This document shows, piece by piece, positions 22,314 to 33,660 of a stretch of DNA of 64,000 nt. The DNA is from Hofstenia miamia. Taxonomy: Eukaryota > Xenacoelomorpha > Acoela. The notes under the pieces are model-generated. The model did not search any database. It saw only the letters and a list, made by a program, of their open reading frames with translations, and was not told where the DNA came from. Every line of letters starts with the position of its first letter. The first letter of the stretch is position 1. The DNA is taken from the NCBI GenBank assembly GCA_004352715.1, contig SCFE01000001.1, positions 512,854 to 576,853 of the forward strand, in the 5' to 3' direction. Both the position numbers and the translations under genes were made by a program.

Positions 22314-23576
22314 CAGTGGCATCAAACCCCTTAAAAATCAGGGCGGCCAGATGTTCGAAATTTTTTTTTATGAAAGCATGTAAACTATTAAGTATCATTG
22401 ACCTTAAACAGATTCGGAGTTTCATTAAATGTTTTTATGATTTTTTGAAAAAATTTAAAAGCTTCAAATACTAATAAAGATTTGCAAAATCAGAAGACAC
22501 CATAGAATAACTACTGTCTAGTCTTTCGCTTACCTTTTAAAACCACGGTTCTCTTAAGGCATGTTTTGCGCGAAGCCTTTAACCCCGGTGCCTTCCTTTT
22601 ACAAAGCAGTTGTGTACTAGTTTTCCCCATGTCATGTGTGCACATTTACAACCAATTTGCAAATTTCATAAGTTTGGAAAAAGTGTTTGAAAATGTGAAA
22701 AAACAGTTTTTTTTAAAAAAACAACCAGCTTATTAAAAGATGCTCACTGAGCGACACTACTGAGAAAGTTTTCATATTTAACATGTTTTTTACATATATT
22801 TCACAGTTCAAAAAACGCAGGTTTTTTTCCTATGCAAATCAAGTACCTTGAAAATGATTTTTTGCAAAAAGTAGTTTACAGTGCGGAATCTGTGATTCTG
22901 TTTGCAACATATTTTACGAAATTTTTCAGAGTTTTCATAGTCGAATTTGCACATAACATTATTCTTATAGAAAGCGCCAAAACATCAAATTTATATTTGT
23001 AAATAATCACCTTGAATAATGAAAGTTCTCAATCCCACATATAAAATTCTACAACAGTTGCCAACAATCAAAATATTGCTCATTTCAAAAATAGAAAAAT
23101 TTGTTCAGAAAAATACTGAATTGCTAATCATCTTCAAATCTGAGAGAATGCATTACATTTCTTGATGATATAATGACAAATGTCTTGTTTAGATAAAAGT
23201 CATATTATTCTTTAATACTTAAATTTTTGAAGAAATAAATATTCAGCCTGTTTTCGTCTTTTCTACTTTTGCTGAAATAACTGAAATTTCCGTTTGCGAC
23301 CAATAGCTTCACTTGTTTAAAAATGGAATAATTGAAGTCTGCTCATTTCTTGTAGGTACGACATTTCGTTTGTAAATTACCAAAATAATAATCTGGAAGT
23401 TTCTTGGAAAGCTACAGTAATTATAATAATAATTGTGTACCAAATACTTTACAATGTACTACAAGGACGACAAATTTAATAAATACAGACAAAAGCTTAA
23501 TGCATTACATGCAAGAATTTTGGCTTTCAAAAAACAGGGGGCTTGAGCTCCTTAGCCCCCAGGGTTGATGCCACTG
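22314..23576. mobile_element. hAT-like element with CAGTGGCATCAA termini
   Basis: The left end CAGTGGCATCAAACCCC is matched by the right end, read on the minus strand, CAGTGGCATCAACCCTGG. The 1.26-kb interior has no transposase, so it is a non-autonomous or hollowed-out copy. The flanking octamers TATCATAG and CACTGTAT do not match, so the type assignment rests on the CAGTG-type terminus alone. Confidence 0.6.
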
Positions 23577-24094
23577 CACTGTATTTAGATCTATTAGACA
23601 CTCTGTTTCGCCAGACCTGTTAATAATAGCAACCTTAGGACAACCAATTTGCAAAAAATTTTAGTAATTTTAAACAAAATTATCAGTATGCCGCCTTGCA
23701 ACAATATATATATTCTCAGACACAGTACGAATTTTAAAATATGGTAAATGCAAGCCCTAAAAATGCATCCCATAACCTTAGTTATTAATATTCAAATTTT
23801 TGCTAAATTTTTTTGAGTTAACAAATCAAAGTCAATGTTCAAAACCTGACGAGGGGAAATTCCACCACGAAAATTGTTGACAATAATACATAACATAGTA
23901 TTGTATTTCTTGATATATAAAAGCATTTGAATATCTTTATTGAAAATTAAAAAATTAAATGTTTCTTCTAATAGCATAAACTTAATATAAATTAAATGTT
24001 TCTTCTAATAGCATAAACTTAATATTAAATTACTTCTACAAAGTATGGCAACGAGCGAAATTTCATTACCATTTCTCAGTTTTAATTACATTAG
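23577..24094. other. AT-rich DNA with 37-bp tandem duplication
   Basis: No gene recognised. It includes the tandem pair at 23954-24027. Confidence 0.4.
23954..24027. repeat. 37-bp tandem duplication (2 copies)
   Basis: ATTAAATGTTTCTTCTAATA and the next bases occur twice head to tail, starting at 23954 and 23991, identical over about 35 bases. Confidence 0.85.
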
Positions 24095-24420
24095 TGAGGG
24101 TGTATTGTAAGGGAAAATTTTGGGTCAACTGCTTTTTAATGATTATTTAAATGACATATATAGGATATTATTTGTGACACACAACAATATGCTGATGACA
24201 AAATATTATTCCACTCCAGTAACTCAGGATACTATTCCACAGATATAATTGATAAAAAAATTGCGCAATAACAAATTTTTATGTATCTCACAAACTAAGA
24301 TTTAATACACTGTGTCTGTATAATTAAGCAGACACATCCAAATTAACAAAACATATAGAAAAGCTTACAAATTTAGGCAGCTAGACGGCCATTGGGAATT
24401 CTTCATGTCCTCTATATAAT
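24095..24420 (+). pseudogene. LINE reverse transcriptase fragment (YADD region)
   Basis: The plus strand shows ILGQLLFNDYLNDIY, the usual motif before the catalytic site. In a shifted frame, near 24188, comes QYADDKILFHSSNS, the active-site YADD box. Stops follow soon after. It is a short, old LINE remnant unrelated in orientation to the copy at 18764-21090. Confidence 0.6.
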
Positions 24421-24638
24421 AATTTAATAAATCACCTTAATCAAGCTCTCATTCAAACGTATTGAAAAAAGTGTAATTATATTATGTACAAGAACTGACG
24501 CATGTACATAGTACGTTAGAAAATTGTTATTGAAATGAAGTAGACAACTAATGCTACAATTAGTTGTATTAATATGCGTCCCGTTTAATGCATATTTAAG
24601 TAAAAAAGTATGGCATGAATTTTCAGTGACACCTATTT

Positions 24639-24737
24639 GTGTAAATCTTACAATTTCTGAACGAAAAAGAATTTGATTGCATTTATGTACGTACATACTA
24701 TATATATACATATGTACGCATATATATATATATATAT
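24639..24737. repeat. Dispersed repeat A (copy 1), ends in (TA)n
   Basis: From GTGTAAATCTTACAATTTCT on, this segment is repeated at 30817-30929 in the same orientation, including the irregular TATATACATATGTACGCATA stretch. Both copies end in a (TA)n run. It could be the end of an unrecognised element. Confidence 0.75.
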
Positions 24738-25455
24738 TCCTTGCATTGTTTGACAGTTTGTAGAGTAATAAGCAGTATTTTATAATGCAAAAAGCAACTC
24801 TAAATATAGATATTTCTTATTAAATTCTATTCTTGGTATCGACTTTATATTTGGAGCAATTAGTGACACTTCTTTCAAATTCGTTGAGCCAAATAATGCA
24901 AAGTGAAAGGTAAACAAATAATTTTCTCAATGTGTGAGCTGCCTCTAATCTGGAAAACGAAAGTCATAGACCTATGCCAAACTTAAGAGAAGAAGTTGTT
25001 CAAACTCTATGAGCATAATGGTAAGACAAAAAATTGAGAGGACTGCTGCAAATTCATTGGCTTATTGAGAACTCTAATCGCTATTTAATTCAGATTCAAA
25101 AATATTTCCTTACTAGGTTAATAATAAAATTATATTTTCGCTTTAAAGAATAATTTAATTAATGTTTCAGTTGAATTAAATTTATTGTTATATGTACTTT
25201 GATGAAACACACAACACTGCAAGAAGCTAATGCGAAGTATATTTTATTAAATTGACTTTATCACTGAACTGAAAGAAGAAAACTCAATACCTACATTTGC
25301 ATTACTATTAACTGAAAAGAGCAAACTCATTTAAAAAAAAGTATAATACGCAAGATTCAAGGAAATTTAAAGAAATGTTGTAATATCAATTTAAGGTTGT
25401 CACAAAATTAAGATAATCAAATTTTGCTTTCAGTTTTGAAACAATGATTCTCTTT
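24738..25455. other. AT-rich DNA
   Basis: No features recognised. Confidence 0.4.
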
Positions 25456-25630
25456 AAAGTAACTTAAGGATACGGTAATATAATAGATGGGTTTTAAAAA
25501 AACTGATTTGAATTAAAGTAACTTAAGGATATGTTAAAGTTTAATATTGTTTACCAAAACTTTAATTTCTTCAAAGTTGCTTAAGGATGCCTTAAAATAC
25601 TAAATGATTTCTAAAAATCTATGATTGTCT
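25456..25630. repeat. Degenerate tandem repeat, period about 58 bp (3 copies)
   Basis: The core AAAGTAACTTAAGGAT occurs at 25456 and 25515, and a variant AAAGTTGCTTAAGGATG at 25573. The spacing of 59 and 58 bp is nearly constant, while the sequence between cores is only loosely similar. Confidence 0.6.
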
Positions 25631-25689
25631 ATAAAAAGCTTAATGTGTTTGTAATATTCTCAAATTGTAATGCACACGCTTACTATAGC

Positions 25690-26530
25690 AATTATATAAA
25701 CTATTAAAAACAGCAAGTTAGACTTAATGTAGAATCGACAAATTGCTTGGGATTTACCGTAAATAGCTTTTGCTATCACTTTTCGTAGAGAATAACCGGG
25801 ATTTCCCAATTAGTAGTCGATTCCAACTATCTCTCACTGCTCAATTAATTAGACTATGTCTTGTGCAATAACTTTATTACGACATCAGAACACAATAACC
25901 AAGTTTTCTCTAAGAGCAGAAGGGTCGGAACCCGAAGCGGTGCCATGCAATCAGGAATGAAGTGGTTACCATAAGCGATATCAAGTGCTATGCCATGGTT
26001 TGTAACTCATAAAGGAACTAGCTCAGTAAACGTGGTAATAGTGGAGGTTATCCTATTGGTGCTCGCCCTATGTGATTTTGTACAATAACCTGTACATGTG
26101 AGCAATTATTGTGGTGATAAAACGACAGTCACTTAAGTACACCTCTAAAGCTGTAATAATTATCAACAAATGTAATAATATGCTCGTAGGCATTTTTTAT
26201 GTTTAATAAATGTGTTATGTCTATTACCGACAATACATTTGGATCTAAAATAAAAAGGGTTAGCCTAAGGTTAGCTATCCAGCTATTTAGAATGTGGAGG
26301 TTTATTATCAAGTGAATCGATTGATAGGTAAGCTAAATGTAGAAAAACTTCCATGCCTAACATTAACCTAAAGACACACTTTCACTAGACAGGGCAGAGC
26401 GGTAAAGCTGATGTCGAGAGTAGATTTGAAGAATGCCTCTCAGCCAACCGGTAAGTGCAACAGTGAGAATCCCTAAATAGCTACTCGTGTGCCTGAATGC
26501 TTAGCTTGCCATTGTAATAATAATAAAACC
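25690..26530 (+). other. GC-richer, LTR-like unassigned block
   Basis: Composition rises above the surroundings. A stretch ending GTGATTTTGTACA (about 26070-26084) resembles the 3' end of the LTR family at 28.2 and 31.4 kb. No coding frame is seen. It may be a very diverged LTR or another non-coding repeat. Confidence 0.25.
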
Positions 26531-27389
26531 TGATACAAAAGCAAAATTAAATCCAAGCGACATATTTCATCAACTAACTATAAATTCCACACAGTATTTA
26601 TAGTAAAAAGGTACAATGCTAACATGTACCTGTTTTTCGTTTACTATTATTTCCGTACTTGAATTTCTTCTGCTAATCTTACGCAACGTGTTAAATTTGG
26701 CTATCCAGTAGCTATGCGATTTCGGTTGGAATTTTTTTCCAAATCTTTTGACAAACGCATTTATAACTTAGTTTACAAAATGGTTCTAATTGATATAAAG
26801 CAAGTTAATAAAAAATTAATCAAAATAAAAATTTTTAATATTGCCTTTTTCTCTTTGTCTAACGGCGATTATGTCACATTAACTAAAATGTACAAAACGG
26901 TTTTTTCCAAGGAACAATATTAAGGACATTCCGCTTTATGTAATATTAGTGATTACCATGTTATTCAATACGCGAGTGATACAATTTAATCTTATTCTAA
27001 TAAATCAGTGCCTAATGTACCTTACCAAACCTCAGTTTTGTATCATAAGGTCAAAAATGAATTGAAAGAATCAACTCTGCATGACTATATGGCACCCAAG
27101 AATAGAACAAGTGAGAACATTTTTAATATTTGAGAATAACATGTGACTCCTTACTTACATTTCGAGTGCAATTAAATAATATCGCTAAAAATTCCGATTT
27201 CAATTAAAGCACTATGTAAAATATTTCAACAGTTATCTTCAAATGCTAAAATAAATTTACTTTATGCTATCATTTTAAATCATTTTGTTAGGGTGATGTA
27301 TATAGAATATAATTTTTAAAAATTTTCTACACAACTAAAATGGTTAATGAAAATAGATACAATCAATTATCCTCAATTAAAAACAGGGG
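26531..27389. other. AT-rich DNA
   Basis: A 69-codon open frame at 26714-26923 has no recognisable domain and extreme AT bias. No other features seen. Confidence 0.35.
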
Positions 27390-27640
27390 ATAGAAGAAAT
27401 TGAGAGGTTGCTTCTGAAGTCCTCAACACATTATTCAACTAAGAACTCTGTTAACAATATTGCTCCATATGATAAGATAAGATTTACCATTAATTTCGGT
27501 ATAATTATACAGTCACACTAAAAATATTAAACTTATTATGTATAAGAAGCCGATAATAAAAAACTCGTTCATTAATACTTCTATAAAACTATGGAATTAT
27601 TTACCTAAAAAATCAAAAATTTTCAGTTAGTCTGAATAGA
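27390..27640 (+). pseudogene. Possible LINE C-terminal remnant
   Basis: Plus-strand pieces HYSTKNSVNN and, after stops, INTSIKLWNYLPKKSK resemble the end of LINE reverse transcriptases (the YNTR ... LWN.LP...K pattern). They lie 3 kb beyond the YADD fragment at 24095 in the same orientation and could derive from one old copy. Confidence 0.35.
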
Positions 27641-28202
27641 AATAACCGAATTCAATGGAGAGTTTCCAAATTTTGCAATAATGATAATTATTCAAAAATA
27701 TTTTTTCATTAGTTTTATTGCATATAAATTTATGAGTAGATTTTGAATCTGATCTTATGTTGGATAAAAGTGATTTGACTTCTTAAGATATTGAATTATG
27801 TATTTGGACTGGTTCTACAAACAAGCAAATTCATTTAATATTTCAGATTTATAACTGAAGTAGACTTTCAGAGAATGTTTTAAATGTATTAAAGAATTGA
27901 ATGATAATTTTTTTTCAAATGCTGTTGAAATACAATAATATTTTTAGTTGTTTCCTAAATTTCCATTTAGTTTTAATTTTTGTGTGGTGTGGAAAAACAT
28001 CAAATATTTTTTCGGAATCGACATTCTTTAAACTATGTACCTGTTTAAATTTTGAAGCGATTGTATCGTAGTTTAGTGTCAGTCAAATTATTCAAAAGTC
28101 AAACTGTTCGAAATCAATATAGCGTTTATATACAAAATGTAATTGTTCCCATTAACAATCAAATAGTTCAAATATTATATGAATAACGTATTTTAATAGT
28201 AA

Positions 28203-29179
28203 TGTAGCATAATCTCAAATAAAAGACTCGAATTCAAAACAAAAACAAAAAGGAAAAGAAAACATAAAACTCAAATAAGAAACTCGAATCAATTTATTAG
28301 AAATTAGCTTCTAATGATTTTGCCAAAATTGTAAAAGCAAATATCGGTTGCAACTCATTTGACAAAACGTGTCTGGACATTAAGCTCCACATTGATTTTA
28401 GCTTAACAACGAGTTCACGCAGAAGTTAATTACGTGGACACAAAAAATTGGTTAGCGACTGGTACTTGCTTGATCGGTAAACATATTTATTAAATTTTAT
28501 ATAAATAGAACCTAAGCGCTCTAAAATTGATGGAAATTCAGCATTTAGTGGTTTACTCTTGCTTCATTGGTTTATTTAATCTAATTGTTATGCGAAGCTA
28601 AGCGAGCGTTGTGTGTGGTGATCAAAGGCTGTATGCGAGTGGATGATACAGTGGATTTAAGCCTCGATAATTACACACAATTAGGTTACTGCTAGGTATA
28701 GGAATGTTTTTCTCTATCTTGAGTTTATATTAAATATCTTTTAACTATGTAGTGGCAGTTAGTGTCCGGTTGTGAGTATATTACATTCACACATTAAGGC
28801 TATGCAAATTGAGGATGAGAATTAAGTCGAGTAATGGCTGGTATTTATTACACCATAAGTAAGGCACAAATAACAAAACTCTTTCGATGAGATTGGGCTG
28901 AGTAGCAGCGGATGGAACGATGGGTGCGGATGGATGGAATGGAATCGAACTGTTGGAAACCTGCGAACTGTCTTTAAGATACTGCTTCGGGCAAGTGGGC
29001 CCGGCTCGTTCTCTCTTGACCTCTACTTTCGGAGATGCTACCTAAATACTAGTGATGAATAGTTGTATTAACCCTGGAGTGAAAGTACTCATTACCCCGC
29101 ATGGTGGAATCTACAAGCAGTCGTATCTAAATTGTACAACGTTATTATGCACATCCCTTGCCTGGGTGATGATGTAACA
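28203..29179 (+). repeat. LTR copy A (977 bp, TG...CA)
   Basis: It starts TGTAGCATAATC and ends GATGATGTAACA, giving the TG...CA ends of retroviral-type LTRs. It is followed without a gap by a tRNA primer site at 29180. It aligns along its length with the diverged copy at 31433-33411: shared blocks include AAGCTCCAC with TTGATTTTAGC, TTCACGCAGAA, and GGTACTTG. It is the 5' LTR of an old element whose body is gone or unrecognisable. Confidence 0.7.
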
Positions 29180-29196
29180 TGGCGACCGTGACAGGA
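29180..29196 (+). promoter_or_regulatory. Retrotransposon primer binding site
   Basis: TGGCGACCGTGACAGGA begins at the first base after the LTR end. Its complement ends in CCA and reads like a tRNA acceptor stem with a G discriminator, which is typical of tRNA-Ser. Use of a tRNA-Ser primer is known for some Ty3/gypsy lineages, so the LTR is probably gypsy-type. Confidence 0.6.
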
Positions 29197-30816
29197 CAAA
29201 GCTTCTAGTAAAGTGGTTAAGATGGATTTCTTCCACTTACACACCCAGTTCAACAATGTTTCGAGTTTTATTTGTTCTATCTAGATTTCGTGACGGCATA
29301 AAAATGCAGGCCAATTTAGAGCAATTGCTAAAAATATTTTTTATGCTATGTATTAAGATTGCAAGCGAAATCAATATTCGTACGCCATCGCGCGACAGAA
29401 ATATTTAGTAGCAAGAAATATTTCATGTAATGCATTCTTTTGCAACCATTATACAACTACCAGTTTTCTTCTGCCCATTAGTTCACTTATATACATGTAC
29501 ACTAAATGGGCAAGCTCATAGTTGTGAGCCACTTGGTCTTGATATGGGTCTGAAACTCATGGCTCACAACGGGCTTTGGTCTGGAATTTTCTGAAGTCAT
29601 TCATGTTTTAATGAGATCTTCTCTCATGTAAATGTGTAAAATACAGTTTTCTTATAATATCTTATTTAGAGTCAGCTTTATAATATTAATAATGTAAAAC
29701 TTACCATACATTTTTCCCAATAAGCTGCAGTTAGATGATTGATTAACTTAGCAAACTGTCTGCTCTCTTGTATGTTATTTTCTGATCAAGGGCAACTCAA
29801 GTGACGAATGCAATAGTGACTGATAGTTCTACACATCCTTTAAAAAGTAAACTCACTAAAGTTGCTGTAAGCTGTCAGTGATCTGGACTTGTTTTCATTT
29901 TTTCTATGTATTTTGTTGCAAACCAATAAATTTATACCGTGTATTTTCGTTGAATCATTTTTAATCTAAAATAACAAGTTGATCGGGCAAGGTTTAGATG
30001 GGTTGAACCGGGATTCTAATTCAGGTCACTTATAGTTCTGCGCCCTCATAAATTAAATTTTCAGTTATTTCAGTAAAATACATGAATCTTGAAGATTTCT
30101 CGCAAAAGATGATTCTTTGGCATTGTCGCATCAGAGAAATGCATTACATTTCTTAGATTTCAAGTAGATGATTGGCAATTCACTATATTTCTAAAGAGGC
30201 GCTTGAATGTACATATTTGAAATGACGCTACTGGCAGAAAACTCAACAGTAAAGATTCACTACGCTTAAGTATTACTTCACTGAAATGCTTTTGCGCTAA
30301 AATGCCTATTTACCAATACAAAGAGCTCTAAATTGTTTTAAAATCTCAATTAGTAATAAATGTAGGCAGAGAAAAATATATCTTTTCAAAGATATAATTT
30401 AATGTAAAATACAAACTTCTTCTAATTTCAAAACTAACTGGTTTTTAACCAAAATGCAAAACGCTAAAAAGTGGAAAGGCTTCGATTACAGCATGATTTT
30501 TTACACAAATTAATAATCCGCCATCTAGCAAATTCTGGCCTCTTAATTGTAAGCAATTAGTTGTTAGTAGATTCCTTTCTAAGTGAAAATTTATTTTGTA
30601 AATATAAAATGCTTATAATAAAATCGCTTTTTTAATTTAAAAAATTCATAGATATTGTGAAGAAATATTACCTCACTAAGAATTTATATTTTTAGTAAAT
30701 ATTTCTAAATTGTAACTATATTTCAACAATTGAAGAGCTGTAACTAATTACTTCGCAATTCCTAAAAAAATTGATTGAAAGAATCAACTTTAAATCATTG
30801 TAAATGTGTAATTTAA
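29197..30816. other. Possible element leader, then unassigned DNA
   Basis: The first few hundred bases after the primer site should be the retrotransposon leader, but no gag or pol can be read. A perfect 11-bp hairpin (GTTGTGAGCCA at 29521, partner at 29560-29570) lies here. The rest is AT-rich with no coding signal. Confidence 0.35.
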
Positions 30817-30894
30817 GTGTAAATCTTACAATTTCTGAACGAAAAAGAATTTGATTGCATTTATGTACGTACATACTATATATATACATATGTA

Positions 30895-30929
<35 letters not shown>
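30817..30929. repeat. Dispersed repeat A (copy 2), ends in (TA)n
   Basis: Same-orientation copy of 24639-24737 with a longer (TA)n run (30897-30929). Confidence 0.75.
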
Positions 30930-30932
<3 letters not shown>

Positions 30933-31432
30933 TACACATATACATACTACCATTTTTTGTTAAAAACGTAATGATAATGATTATCACGACCGCATTGGTT
31001 GCAAAGGATGAACGGATTATTGATATAAGAATCACTGTTTTAGAACAAAGATGAATTTTAATGAAAATGGCAGCCTACATATAGCTACACAATTACTCAA
31101 CAATATAACTGTTAATTCAACCTGAAGTTGGCAAACTATGAGTATATTGCATGGACGTATTTAGAATTTTAATAAATATAGCAATTCACAACCATCTGCA
31201 TAGTCATTCAGTAATTCTTTTTAAAGTGTATACATATATTAGTGATGCGCATCCGAAATTTTTTAGCCATTCCCAAAATGAAATTGTGATTTCTGCTATA
31301 TAGCAATTAAAAATTCTCGATATTTCGAACACACTTCACATCCATTATATTTATGTTTTTAAAAAAAATTCTTACATAAATTACATACAATGTGGAATTG
31401 AAAGCATCTAAGATTTGCTTTAAGAAACATAG
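30930..31432. other. AT-rich DNA
   Basis: No features recognised. Confidence 0.35.
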
Positions 31433-32222
31433 TGTAGCATAATCCAATAGAGAACAAAAAAAAAGAAAAGTAACTAAGATCGAATAACAATTTAAAACTT
31501 ATTTATATTATTTGTACTTTAATAGATTAGCATCAAGTCATGTTATTTACAAAATTTTGTAAAGCAAGTATTTACCACTTAACCTTTTGACAAATCACAT
31601 GTGGACAAGTTAGCTCCACGTTGATTTTAGCTAACCGCCATTTTCACGCAGAACAATTCTACGTAGACGGTAGAAACAAAACGGTGACAGGTACTTGTTT
31701 AGAGATAATTATGTTTATAATAATTTGATATAAATATGTACTACGAGAAACAGTCAGTTGATGGAAAATAAACTCATTAGTAGTTTAGGTATCGTTATTT
31801 CTGTTTGATTAACTATTATCTAATTGAGCAGCTAAGCATTTTCTGCATGTAATGATCGATAGGCTGTTACGAGGGGAAATTAGTTTAGTGCCTTGATCAA
31901 CCACATGCATTTAGGTTACGGCTACGAATAGGAGTTTTTTACATCATGCTTAGCTGGCTACCAATCTTGCGTTGTCACATATAGTAACAAACTCGCAATA
32001 AGGCTAGTCAGCCAAACCTAGGACTTACTTATCTACTATAATATTTTAGATGTAAATTTGTAACAACTAGGAGACCTATGCTCGAGACCGATAACGACCG
32101 TGTTTATCTTATTGTATTATTGATTATATATATTTTAACAGTCGGTTAGGAAGCTGCTTTAGTTTAAAGATAGTTTTTATTCTTTTTATTGTCGCAGCTA
32201 GTGTCAATCGTTGTTAAATATA

Positions 32223-32904
32223 TTAACATGTCTGGAAAAGAATTAGAATAATGCCAAAACGTTTATTTAACACAAAAAGAACATAACAATTCATGTTTAT
32301 TGGACAGTGTAATCACCGTTGAGTCGGATGACATGTTCACAATGGGCGATATATTTATTTGCTTCCTCCAACATCTTCCTTTTTTCAATAGAAGTGAGGG
32401 CCTGTCGCGCAGCGGAAAGCAGATCTTCTTTACTTTCAAATTGTTGCTGTTTCAATTGCAGTTTCAGCCATTTGTTGATCCAACGGTCACAACCATTGAG
32501 GTCTGGTGAATATGGCGCCTGTTTCGAGAGAANGACAACTGGATGACGAAGGGCGACCAGAACTGTGCCCTTTTTCCGTTGACAATGTTTCTGCTTTGCA
32601 ATTGGCAATCCATCCATAAATCGTAGCCAAACAAGGCACATCATCTGGCAGATGTTCCATTATGATACTCGGTATACACATAAAATCTGCACGCTGAATT
32701 TGAATATTCCATTGCAACGCGACACACTAAAAACCAAATGAGTAATGATTATCATTCACACACATTATATTTCTGCTAACAGTTATAAAATGTAACCAAT
32801 CAACAATTAGTATGACATGCTAAATATTAATCATGCATGTACCTATGCGCAGCACACAATAATTGCATTGCAGCATTATTCTAATTCTTTTCCAGACATG
32901 TTAA
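32223..32904 (-). mobile_element. Mariner-like element, 682 bp, perfect TIRs
   Basis: The left end TTAACATGTCTGGAAAAGAA is matched perfectly over 32 bases by the inverted right end (32873-32904). TA dinucleotides flank both ends (32221-32222 and 32905-32906), the target duplication of the IS630/Tc1/mariner superfamily. The interior carries two transposase pieces on the minus strand, but the catalytic core is missing. The perfect TIRs imply recent movement by a transposase supplied elsewhere. Confidence 0.85.
32297..32720 (-). pseudogene. Mariner-like transposase, catalytic core deleted
   Basis: The N-terminal piece (32717 down to about 32540) holds a helix-turn-helix region with CLATIYGWIANCKAETLS and the GRPSSS linker. 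The C-terminal piece (about 32530 down to 32297) has the APYSPDLNGCDRW motif that normally precedes the last catalytic acidic residue, then LLSAARQAL and a tail ending RLNGDYTVQ. The two meet at a single unresolved base (32533), so roughly the middle half, with the first two catalytic aspartates, is absent. Either the element is a real internal-deletion derivative or the assembler collapsed it at that N. Confidence 0.7.
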
Positions 32905-33411
32905 TAGTTTACTTTTTAAATGTAGGATAGGAAGCTGCTTTATTTATTAACTAGTTTTTACTAGCAGCTAGTATCCATGCATCTTTGCGTATTAACTATC
33001 TTATTAAACCACACATTGAGTATGAGATATTATAAGTCGAATTGTGCTTGGTATTTATTGTCACTATGTATTTAGGATACACATAATAAAATTAGTCTTT
33101 ATGAGAATGAGCTGAGTCACTGGAATTGGACTATTCGGCATGGCGGATGGCTTCTCGGTAATCAGATACCGCTTTGAGCAGTGGGCCCATCACGAACTGG
33201 AGTCTCTCTCATCTCGTTACCTAAACAGTATCGATTACTTGCTATACTTATACTCGTGTGGATCTAAATGTAGTTTGGTCTACATTAACGTGTACATGAG
33301 ACAACAAAGGTTCAATCAGTTAGAAATTACCCCGCTCTGGAGAATCTGCTAATCATTGTTACTAAATATATCTCAGTTAATGCACATCTCAGCCTGGGTG
33401 CTGATTCTACA

Positions 33412-33618
33412 ATAGACCATTTTTAAAAATTCTTGCAGTTTATGCTTAATGTGAAAACTTTGACCGCTGGTGAAGTTGTTAAAATTCATTACAAATGCAC
33501 TTAAAATATGCAAGTGGACAAATTTGAGCACTCAAGCATTCTAGTGTAAGTACTAGCTACTCGATCGAAATCGTTGACAAATTCAAGTCAAATTCGAGTA
33601 TAGCAACTACGTCACATT
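33412..33618. other. Short AT-rich spacer
   Basis: Begins with the ATAG target duplication of the solo LTR. Nothing else is recognised. Confidence 0.5.
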
Positions 33619-33660
33619 CAGTGGCGCAGCGAGAAATTTCTAATGGGGCTGTATCCTTAT
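33619..33660 (+). repeat. hAT-like left terminus fragment
   Basis: CAGTGGCGCAGCGAGAAATT followed by GGGGCTG resembles the left end of many hAT elements. No inverted partner was found downstream, so the element is truncated or too diverged to see. Confidence 0.35.

Larger units (their letters stand above)
31433..33411 (+). repeat. Solo LTR (copy B) interrupted by a mariner-like element
   Basis: It starts TGTAGCATAATCC and ends CTGATTCTACA (TG...CA). The four bases on each side are the same (ATAG at 31429-31432 and 33412-33415), as expected of a target duplication from integrase. No primer site follows, so only a solo LTR is left. It resembles copy A (28203-29179) block by block but is clearly diverged. 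The element at 32223-32904 sits inside it. Around that insertion the LTR also holds a 70-80 bp near-repeat (32147-32205 and 32928-32975). Confidence 0.7.

Noticed and set aside
28203-33411. LTR copies A and B as the two LTRs of one retrotransposon
   Set aside because: They are far too diverged, the sequence between them has no pol or gag, and B has its own ATAG target duplication on both sides.
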